From Siderastrea radians (taxonomy: Eukaryota > Cnidaria > Anthozoa > Scleractinia > Rhizangiidae): DNA of 64,000 bases. Below the pieces are notes generated by a model. The model searched no databases and had not been told where the DNA came from. It saw only the letters and a list, made by a program, of their open reading frames with translations. The position numbers and the translations under genes are program-made. Of this stretch, positions 55,209-64,000 are shown piece after piece. Within the stretch, counting starts at the first letter, position 1, and the number at the start of each line of letters is the position of its first letter. The stretch covers positions 24,179,201 through 24,243,200 of the forward strand of contig OZ024890.1 in NCBI GenBank assembly GCA_964017195.1. Direction: 5' to 3'.

Positions 55209-57439
55209 CAAAGTTCAGGATCTGTAATAGATGATTTGGTGTATTCTTGAACTTACGTAGAGCTAAATATAAGCGGGAGGGGGTGGTATAAGGGTTGGCA
55301 AATATCATGCGAAACAAAATTGGCGGGAAAATGACTTACTAAACCTGAGGGAAAGGTGCGTAACGTCAAAAAGCTAGACAGCAGTAAAGAATAATTTGAC
55401 TATGTTCTATTTGGCCTAAAAAAATTATAGACGAGTATAGCACTGATGTAAGCACAGATGATAAAACTGTTAATAGGAAATCGAAGCAAAAACGTCACGG
55501 AAAGAGCAGCCTGCAGAGGGTAAGTTTAATTGCGCATGAATGTAGACGTAATCATTCTACCCCGCATAGAAAGCTTTATTAATAAAAGAATACGAATACT
55601 TTTTGCTGCTTTAAAATGGCAGAGTGGAACCCACTAAAGCGCGTCGCCTTAGTGCCCGTATCATTCGTTCTTAACTAAGGAGAAGCTCAACTCTCGGTCA
55701 ACACATCCAATTACTTGCTCTAAAGCATATGTTCATTTTGAAACGTGCACAACTCGGCTCAATAGCCCCAATGTAATCTATTAAAAAAAATGAAAACGGA
55801 TAGAAAAATGAAAACGTACCGTGTGAAGATAACCAGTGTGCATAAAGCCACTTCACTTTCTTTATGAGCGTGTCACTTGAGTCAGAGAGAAGTGTGCGTA
55901 TTAACCGGCCAATACTGTATTTCAAGTTAAGTCACTCAATATTTTGCACAAAGGCCTTACAAATTCTGTCTCAAAAGTGTGTATTAAAAAGAAATGAATT
56001 CGTTGGCTACAGGAAAGAGAAAAAGAAAGACCAAAAGAAATGGAAAAAAGTAAAAGACAGTAAAACATGTCAGAGTCAGCGAGAGTAGCGAGACGTCTCA
56101 TGACGTCTCATGGCCTGCGTGGCCTGGTTAGGAAAGAGAAAATTGTACCGGCAAGAGGTAGCCATGAGAAGTGACATGTGGTCTTATTTGGATGATGACT
56201 TTCACGTTGAAGCGATGAATTATATCATCATTGCCTGGCTCTGGTTTGCGACAAAGGTACTGCAAACACCGAAAAGTTTCCCACAAGGAAAACTGATAAA
56301 GGCTGCACTCCGGCTTCCTCTCCCTCACAGATTCCGGGAGTAAAACAATGAACATTTGCAACTTTTTACCCGTTCTAGTGACATAAGACTATTTAATCAA
56401 GAGGGATAACGCTCTGGTAATGAATTTGAAATACCTTCAACGCACATAACCTACGGTCAGCGTCGGTACTACAGCAGACGTATGAAGAAATAGGTCCTAA
56501 CAGTAAAAAGATTCCGCAATCGCAACCAGGTAACGTGCTATATGTGGTCACACATTTATAAACAGTCGACTAGCTATACAGACTAAGCAGTCACCTTCGT
56601 GACTACATCTCGTGAGACAAGGGGGACTTGTGACTTACTAAGTACGTACTATGCCATCGTGCTTTCACATAAATGTTTCCATGACATGAAGCAGCTGTAG
56701 GTGCCTGTACTGTTACTAGAAGGATGGCAGTCGAGGCTATCCGTGATTTAATCTTTCTCTAAAAATTCGTTGCTACAAAATGTACACTTGGGTGGAGAGG
56801 CAACAAGGTGCATGGTTTCTTAGCTAAGGTCAAGAGGCAGCGCCAGGGGAGGGATAGGTGATCACCAATCAAAACTCAGTGGAAAAGGGCAGAGGTGGTG
56901 GAATTTACTAACAATAGTGAGAACAGTATGTAACTATTTTGTTGGTCTTTAACAGCGTGAGATAGCTTGGTTTGTGCAAACGTCGGTAGAGCGCAAAGAT
57001 TCAAAGCAGCTGAGCCCGGAGAAAATTGTTTGTGGATAAAAGTTCAGCTAAATTTCCCAACTTGCGTCTAATTTATCTATTAGCAGTTATCTTGTATTTA
57101 ATTGTACAAAAATACACCAAAGGAAACGTCAGTTGTTTAAAAGGCAGTATATGAATCGCTCAGTTAGAAGCATGTTTAGCTCGATGTTTAAAACAAATGG
57201 GACACACCAGTGCTTAGCGCCGAAGGTCTGAACGATAATGGATAGTCTGCAACGTTGTCAGCAAAGCTTGAACTAAGTAAATCATGTGTAATAAAAAGGG
57301 TAATGTAGTTCTTCCTAATAACTGATTTAGCTTAAATATGTACGGATGTTCTCATTCATTGCGTGTTGGTTATGTGTCGCTGCAAACAGAAATAGACTTG
57401 CTCCTTGAACTGTGAACTCCGTGCTAATATAGCTTAATA
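55209..57439. other. Interior of the 5-kb element, no recognised gene
   Basis: Frames at 55864-56088 and 56110-56343 (plus strand) lack family motifs. The doubled phrase gacgtctcat lies near 56093. Nothing else is supported. Confidence 0.45.
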
Positions 57440-57612
57440 TCGGGTGCAATTTTCGAGATTCTGAGATCCAAATTATAAAAATTCGAGACTTCGAGACGGT
57501 TCAAGGTGTAGCGAGCCCGAGATTCCGAGACTCTTATTTTTAATGCCGAGATTTCGAGACTCGGCTGATATTTTCCGAGACGCATCATTTTGGATAGACC
57601 ATTCTATACCCC

Positions 57613-59422
57613 TGTTATAGAATTCTTGGATTCGTTTTGTTGACCTTGTATTTAAAAAATATTAGCTGATAAAGTGATGCTTTATAGGACCATTTTTATG
57701 ATCACACGTCCTGCCTAACAGAGCCTCGAGGCCTGCGGTGCGTTTTTCATCTGTTCAGTTTCACGGTGAATGCGGTGATTTGATTAGCTCTTGGAAAAGA
57801 AGTGTTCCAGCGACGCCTGGCAAAATGGTTGCTTTAGAAAGTGGTGAACGTAACCCACGACTGTTTCTGAAGTCTTATTTTGTCTATAATTGCATTCCTC
57901 CTTCCATACTGAAGGTGCTCTGCCAGGAATTCAGGTTTACACAGGTATTGATTGTTGGCTGTTAGACATAACACGAGGCAATCTTTTTCTACCCTACCAC
58001 CCGACATATCGTTTGGAAATTTTTGTAATCCAGGGGTTAAATTCTTCTTAGATTTTACCGCTAAGAAACGACAGATAAAAGCTTTGTTAGTGACGCAAGG
58101 CTCCTATTCTCACAAAGGTGGTTTAATGGGACTGTCCAGAGGGTAGCTAAATAAGAGAGTGAATAGCGGTCAGGCGAAGCTCGAGGTCATCAACGTTTAT
58201 TGTAGTAAGAAAGCAGTACTTATCAATACAATGCGCGCTCATGAAAGCATCTCCAGTAACAGCTTTGCGTGTTTCGTTAAAACCGACATGCCTTCAGGTT
58301 TAAAGGACTGGAGTTACCAAAATTTAACTCCTTTGAAGTACTCAAAGAAGCGGCTATTTTGAAGACCAAGCACGTAGAGCAAAAAAGGACACTAACATTT
58401 CAGACTACCAAAGACCGTTCTTTTCGTTTTAACAGCTAAAAACCTTTCGCTAACTGAAACGTATTAGGATAACTAGCTGATTATATATGTGAGTGAATAT
58501 TTTGTGAAACTAGTTTTAACGTTTGTTAATAGAAACTTAAGGATTTACAGGCACCACAGCCAAAGTAAGTGTACTGTTAAAAATCTGCTTATACGACTAA
58601 ATACATTTTTAATTAATAAGTAAATATGTTTGTAACACGTTTTCCCCTAGTGAAATCTTAAGGTTACACAGCTCTTACTGGCAACACAGCCTAGGTACCT
58701 ACTTTACAAAACCTACATGACGAGTAGATACCGTTTAATTGGAGTAAATACTCTTGTGACACGTTACCTAATAAAATCTCATCGTTTGACAGTTCTTACT
58801 GACAAGACAACTAAAGTAGATACCTTTTTTAAAATATATATATAAAGAGTATATATTTGTAACAAGTTACCGTTAACAGTTCTCCGTGGCAACACAGCCA
58901 TGGTTCTTACTACAAAGAGTCTACTTGATGAGTAAATATCTTTTCCTGTCTTTTTGTAACATGTTCACTAATGGATTCTCAATGTTTTACAGTTCGTACT
59001 GGCAACACCTACCAAAGTAATTACCTATACGAGTAAATATCATTTTCGTGACGACTTGCACAGGTCTTGCTGACTAAAAAGCGCGCCAAGCAATTACTTT
59101 TAATATCCTATCCTCGACGAGTACCCCAGTTGTTGTTGGCTACTTCGCCAAAGTAATTACGTCATAAAGTCTACTCAAAGGAGTATATATCTGGATTTCT
59201 AAACGATCGAGTTACACAGTTATTGCTGACTACATGGCAGAAGCAATGACTTGCTGAAATCTACTAGTGTGAGTAATATCCGTTGCTGGCCACATAGCCA
59301 TTACGTTTCTTTAAGAATTCCACAGTTTTCATTGGTTACATGACCAAACTAATCACGTTATATAGTCTACCTATATGAGTAATATCTGGGTTTTCCTGAC
59401 AAGTAAATATTTTACCGCAAGC
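57613..59422. repeat. IRG module, copy C (downstream block)
   Basis: Nearly identical to 26738-28505, so the duplication is recent or the copies are homogenised. It includes the same tandem array (58480-59420) and plus-strand frames. It starts at the last base of the 5-kb TIR element. Confidence 0.85.
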
Positions 59423-60494
59423 TTAATCAATCTCAGCCTCAATCTCGGCCATTGCTTTTTTGATGGCTTCCCTCATGACTATCTTCGCCACTTCTTCCAC
59501 ATGTTTTAAAAGCTTCTTTAGAGCAAGATATGTGGTTGTAAACGACATACTGCTGGCTATGACCGAGCCTAAGATCGGAACAAAACGAGTGTAATCCTCA
59601 ACAGCTGCCTCCGCAGTAAAGGCTGTCAGATAGGCAACAAGTTGCGGAATAGTCGTCAGGCTAACTTTGCTAACTTTTTCTTGGGTGGAAAAAGGAAGCC
59701 TCTTATATTCATCCGAACCTTCCTCAGGAATACCAAGCTGGGACCTGTAGAAGCTGAGCTCATTTAGTATTAGCCAGACGTCAACACCAAAGGATAATCC
59801 GGGTAACGGAACAAACGCAGCGGCAGCAGATAATGAAGCAACCTTCCATATGCGCCCTTTGAGAACCTTAACTTTTCTTTGGAAAAGATCAGGTGACGAT
59901 CTTGTCAGTACTTTGCCAAGTGACAATACGAGAGTATCTCGCTGGTATGTCGTCAGTGTATCCAGAATGGCCAGGGTTAGTCGAGCAAAGTCCCATTTGT
60001 CAGGATCATGGTTGCTTATCAAAAATACATCTTGCTGATCTTGCTGATCTTGCTCATCTTGCTGATCTTGCTTATCTTGCTGATCTTGCTCACTGGCCAG
60101 CGCTTTACGCAGATTATTCGAACATTCGCGTCGGATTTTCTTCAGCACCTCATCTTTGTTAAATGGTGACTTTCGTTTCTCGTTCGTGACATCTATATCA
60201 ATCTTTGTGCGAATGAAAAAGAATTTCTTATCAAACGATTTACTGATTTTGCTGGCCAAATCCAGGTCATTCTTGGTAAATCGACTGGCTGTAAAGATAA
60301 GGAACGCATGGTACGTTTCCAACTTCACTTTCTGGCAGTATGTTTCCAGGTCAGGATAGTTTGGAGTCCCTATTCCTGGCAAATCCCAAATCTTTATGTT
60401 AGGATTAGTCGGGTGGTCATACGGAGTCGGATGTGCAGTGCCCTCTTCCTCTGTGACACCAACCTTAGCTGCCCCTTCATCATTTTCACCGAGT
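59423..60494 (-). CDS. IRG-like immunity-related GTPase, exon 2 (intact)
   Basis: After the acceptor (ttcttag, exon base 60494) an open frame of 356 residues runs to a stop. In order: switch I region GAAKVGVTE (G2 Thr), IKIWDLPGIGTPNYPDLE (G3), a hydrophobic strand FLIFTASRF, FFFIRTKID (G4, TKxD), and VFLISN (G5-like), followed by WDFARL. Then come helices with VPLPGLSFGVD and a C-terminal FTTTYLALKKLLKHVEEV. IRG proteins hydrolyse GTP and act on pathogen vacuole membranes in vertebrates; a cnidarian role is inferred. The P-loop exon is not found up to 64000, perhaps because Penelope copies fill the intron. A Gln/Asp repeat sits between G4 and G5. Confidence 0.85.
60032..60092. repeat. In-frame 9-bp coding minisatellite in the IRG gene
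   Basis: About seven units of gatcttgct (minus strand agcaagatc type) encode alternating QD(Q/K/E) residues. Copy A has essentially no array here, so length varies between paralogues without breaking the frame. Confidence 0.8.
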
Positions 60495-60716
60495 CTAAGA
60501 AAAACAACAACTGATATTTAAATATTGGCAAGACAACGGTGTATTTTATCGCTGCACCTCTTTTGTTATCCGTAGCTTGTGATAAATCGCATTGTTAATT
60601 TCAACACATTGTATTTTTCCAGACAAACGTCAGGGAAACCGAGTTACCGAGACATGAATTTTGCTCTTTGTTAAACATTTGTGGGAAATGGTTCCCAGGC
60701 CCTTCGCTCGCAAGTT

Positions 60717-61007
60717 GCTTTTTTTTTTAGAGCTTTTGATGGCTTAGCCGTTCCAGGCAATTTCTCTGATTTTGGAAGCTTTGTTACACTACGAACACTA
60801 CAAGACTTCATTGTCCAGGAGCCGAGGCAAAACAACACTGTTGTCGATTTCTCTTTTTCAGTTGCCTTTCGCAAAAACGCAATTCTACCAGGCCAAATGC
60901 TACAGTTAAACTTGGGTTACTTGATCCAAGAGCCATTTTTTGATAGGATGAATTGTGCCGCTCACGCCTTTCCCTTCTTACTTGGAGGGAAAGGTGACTG
61001 TGAATGA
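60717..61007 (+). other. Exon-like open frame, unidentified
   Basis: After a T-rich acceptor-like tract (ttttttttttag, about 60730) the plus frame reads FDGLAVPGNFSDFGSFVTLR, then TLQDFIVQEPRQNNTVVDFS and PGQMLQLNLGYLIQEP to a stop at 61007. Composition looks protein-like, but I recognise no family and the minus strand is also partly open. It lies antisense within the IRG intron. Confidence 0.35.
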
Positions 61008-61069
61008 ACTAATAAACGTAGCCTGTTCCAGGCTCTCAGATAGTGGTGAAGAGGAAAAAATAAAGATCG

Positions 61070-62742
61070 AAGTAAAAGACGAGGAGAATAATAAGACATC
61101 ACGTCTTTGATCCACATTCGACGCACTTAAAAACTTTAAAACGGTAAAAACACTGTTAAAATTGCGGAATATATTTCGCTCTTCGAGCCTCGTCAGCTGC
61201 TAAATAAAATTGTCAAATTAGTCATGTAAGAACTACTAAAATGCAAAAATGTTCGCCGTGAAAACCATTGGAATAGCCCACATCTTCTTTGACTCCATGT
61301 TAGTCGTCACGGGATGTTCTACTTTGATGGTAGCGCGTGGCCATGCGGGATTACCGCGCGCGGAATTTGGAGAAAGTTCCACTCGTTTTTAGAGTTAATT
61401 AAGGAGTCTCCGGGTACTTTCTCTATCCTCATACCCTCAGATATCTGCCTCAGCATAGCGTCGTTAGGGTAAAGATAGGTAACATTCATTTGAAATCTCT
61501 GCGCTTCATTGTTATGTTTCTCTTTACAATGTTTCCACAAGGCCGATCGCTCTTCCTAATTGCTAAGTGACTTCTCGCACTCCTTCCCTCTGGTATACGC
61601 GCTTCTTGATGTTTCTCCCACGTAGATGTTGTTACACTCGGTACATTTGATTTCATATGTTACGCTCTATCTATCACACGGTCCTTTTCCATCCCTTCTA
61701 CATACCAGGCAGTCTTCTCTTTCACATTGTCGCGGTTTACACGGATCAGATCTCTGGAGCAATTTCTTAATTGCAATACCAGCCTTTTCTACTACCGTTG
61801 ATCTTGAAACCTTGCCGTTTTATCTTTTTTTGATATTTCCTCTGTAGCTGTGAATTCAGTGTAGCTGGTACGAAGATGACTGCCTCGTTTCCGCCCGGCT
61901 TGTACCAGTCGTTTTTCTTCCTCACCTTTTCTTGTTCTCGTTCGTCTTTCCTCCAGTCTTAGGGTCGATGTAGCGGTTGTACTCCTTCTTGATCAGCTTC
62001 ATTCCTCGTTTTATACGCCTTGAGGGCCGAGTCGACAACCTCATATCTGAACTTTTTGCTGTACCCCGAGTACTGCATCCTCAGGACCATCTCATTGACA
62101 TTTTCCACTACCCTCTCCCATGGTAATAACTTGCTACAGTTTATTAGAACTCTTAGGACTTCTTGGGTTAGCACTGTCCTCTTGGTACTCCAGCTTAAGG
62201 CAGATCTAGCATTTATGACTGCTTTAGAGGCCATGCACTTGGAGTGGAACTCATACATGATCACTGACACTTTCCCGACTTGCCTCTCCGTTTTCTTCTC
62301 CCTTGACTCTACCCATACCTTCAGGTCGAGGACAGGCAGCTTTCCGTCTTGGTGCTTAGACGGATAGTCTACTTCAAGTTGTATCGATGGGTGGATGTCG
62401 TTTCCTACTTGTTTAATCAACGCCATTGTCCTTTCGTCACTACTGACTCTTCCACCCTCAGTAATGGAACTTTCATCCACGTAGGTTTGACCGTTCTTGT
62501 ACCTCATTCCAGGTGGTGTTGCCTGCACAGCCAAGTTGATATCATCCACATACCGTTTGTTCATTGTCACCAGGATGGACATTTCGTCAAGCCTCGCGGC
62601 AAATTCCTTATCCCACCAAATCATGAAGATCTGGGCCAGTACTCCAGTCAACTTCAAGCCAATCGGGCCGCCTTTGGTTTGCTTCCTGATCTCGTTATCA
62701 AATTAAAGGTGTACACGTGGTTCTTCATAATCACTGTTAAAG
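61070..62742 (-). mobile_element. Penelope-like element, 3' part, minus strand
   Basis: Begins inside the reverse transcriptase and runs to the 3' region. Coding: reverse transcriptase 62657-61959 (GGPIGLKLTGVLAQIF motif B; KRYVDDINL catalytic). After frameshifts follow a Cys-rich linker (PCKPRQCEREDCLVC) and GIY-YIG (CNNIYVGETSRSAYTRGKE, about 61600-61650; end at 61319). The family differs from 40691-43251. The protein is broken by several stops between 61960 and 61660. Confidence 0.85.
61164..61200 (-). ncRNA. Hammerhead ribozyme-like motif, sister of 29598
   Basis: gcag, ctgacga, ggctc-gaa-gagc, gaaa, tatatt, ccgc on the minus strand. The core and stem II are identical to 29598-29634. Stem I has one mismatch (gcag against ccgc). 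Confidence 0.6.
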
Positions 62743-63905
62743 ATCATAAAGAATGTAGTGATGAGTACCGCGGTCCTCCTGTTAGACCTGTGTGCGGGGC
62801 GGTGGTAGGCTACAATTGCAAGCTTTCACACGTGATGAGCGTGTTACTGGCTGAAGTATGGAAGTCAAGAGAAAACAGCGCCATATGTATTAGTACGGAA
62901 GACATGATATCTGAAATGAACAGAACTAACAAGAACCAGGAGGATGACGGTTTGTTTATCTGATCTACTGACGTGGTAGCGTTATATCCAAGTCTGGATA
63001 TAGATTTCACCATCGATAAGGTGTGCGAAGTGTTCTTTGAGAGTGACATCAGTATTGAAGGTATCGATTATACATGGAGTTGGGTTTGTACCTGGCTGTG
63101 ACGACGTCACCTGAGGTGCTAACAAAGCTAGGCATAGCTGATGTATGCCCAACGAGGAAGACAGATAAAGGGAGACCGCCCACGATTACTGCAAGTGGGA
63201 GTAAAGAACAAAAGGAAAAGCGCTTTAAGTCATGGAATTTACCGGTCAGACAACCAGATGAACGTGCGAGACGTATAATGCTAAGAGAGGCACTGAGGGT
63301 CGCGTTAACAGTGATTATGAAGAACCACGTGTACACCTTTGATAACGAGATCAGGAAGCAAACCAAAGGCGGCCCGATTGGCTTGAAGTTGACTGGAGTA
63401 CTGGCCCAGATCTTCATGATTTGGTGGGATAAGGAATTTGCCGCGAGGCTTGACGAAATGTCCATCCTGGTGACAATGAACAAACGGTATGTGGATGATA
63501 TCAACTTGGCTGTACAGGCAACACCACCTGGAATGAGGTACAAGAACGGTCAAACCTACGTGGATGAAAGTTCCATTACTGAGGATGGAAGAGTACGGTA
63601 GTGACGAAAGGACAATGGCGTTGATTGAACAAGTAGGAAACGACATCCACCCATCGATACAACGTGAAATAGACTATCCGTCTAAGCACCAAGGCGGAAA
63701 GCTGCCTATCCTCGACCTGAAGGTATGGGTAGAGTCAAGGGAGAAGAAAACGGAGAGGCAAGTCGGGAAAGTGTCAGTGATCATGTATGAGTTCCACTCC
63801 AAGTGCATGGCCTCTAAAGCAGTCATAAATGCTAGATCTGCCTTAAGCTGGAGTACCAAGAGGACAGTGCTAACCCAAGAAGTCCTAAGAGTTCTAATGA
63901 ACTGT
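62743..63905 (+). mobile_element. Penelope-like element, reverse transcriptase part, plus strand (inverted partner)
   Basis: Starts at TVKDHK and reads PPVRPVCGAVVGYNCKLSH, then STDVVALYPSLDI (motif A, after an in-frame TGA), motif B, and RYVDDINL (63485-63508). It ends near RVLMNC at about 63905, where unrelated sequence begins. It overlaps the minus copy in content for about 600 bp with small differences, so the two are separate copies or a duplicated 5' inversion. Head-to-head junction at 62742/62743. Confidence 0.85.
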
Positions 63906-64000
63906 TTTCAGCTGTTTGTTGTCCTTATGGAACTAGTATCCATGGTAACATTCATTTGTTGTTTGATTTTATTGTTCTCGAAAACAGACCCCCCAAAAAC
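63906..64000. other. Flank beyond the Penelope copy
   Basis: Short unassigned sequence to the window end. Confidence 0.5.

Larger units (their letters stand above)
52651..57612. mobile_element. 5-kb TIR element with ggggtatagaatggt ends
   Basis: A 15-16 bp terminal inverted repeat, aggggtatagaatggt. Both subterminal regions (52665-52815 and 57440-57590) carry many ccgagac and cgagcccgag repeats in the same strand orientation. This layout resembles 15581-17361. The right end falls exactly at the start of IRG module C. No target duplication is visible, and nested elements lie inside. Confidence 0.6.

Noticed and set aside
62349..62963. 204-codon plus-strand frame
   Set aside because: Its first half is antisense to the minus Penelope copy; only the part after 62743 is real reverse transcriptase.

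Overview
This window looks like a gene-poor, repeat-dense stretch of an animal nuclear genome, most likely an anthozoan cnidarian and plausibly a stony coral. That is inferred from spliced genes with GT-AG introns, IRG-type immunity GTPases, short spliced P2X7-like/THAP genes, RecQ-like helicase fragments, Penelope-like and Mag-type gypsy retroelements, many TTAA-flanked and foldback DNA transposons, and degenerate TTAGGG telomere-type repeats. There are no rRNA genes, operons or CRISPR arrays. I cannot name the species.

The backbone is a duplicated module built around minus-strand IRG (immunity-related GTPase) genes. Copy A (about 720-4624) is an old pseudogene. Copy B (25617-29056) is cut by a Penelope fragment. 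Copy C (57613-60494) has a long intact second exon. Copy D (40549-44560) keeps only flanking sequence plus three retroelement insertions. A separate IRG first exon with the P-loop lies at 37909-38123. Its splice phase fits the copy A and C second exons, but no complete IRG gene can be assembled inside the window.

The rest is mostly transposons, many nested. 7454-11279 holds two TTAA-flanked elements side by side: a 1.8 kb palindrome, then a 2.0 kb element with a P2X7-like gene (+) and a THAP gene (-) facing each other. A second element with the same arrangement, split by a foldback insertion, is at 18382-21885. 12.4-14.1 kb holds a LINE remnant and a GTAGTC minisatellite with telomere-like repeats. 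23592-24793 is a TIR element carrying a RecQ-like helicase exon.

29850-37190 is a nested stack. A RecQ-like exon is split at its Walker A codon by a gypsy element, and the gypsy 3' LTR is itself split by a 1.75 kb foldback element. A third RecQ-like fragment is at 39269-39582. 40691-43251 is a Penelope-like element with an inverted 5' part and a 12-bp target duplication. Its empty site survives in module copy B. 45973-51534 is a 5.6 kb foldback element and 52651-57612 a 5 kb TIR element ending exactly where module C begins. 61070-63905 holds two Penelope-like copies head to head. Hammerhead-ribozyme-like motifs lie in the 3' regions of these Penelope elements.

Most coding signals are exons, fragments or pseudogenes. 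The best candidates for functional coding are the IRG exons at 59423-60494 and 37909-38123 and the small P2X7-like and THAP genes at 9586-10994. All assignments come from reading motifs, splice signals, terminal repeats and copy-to-copy comparison by eye; no database search was run.
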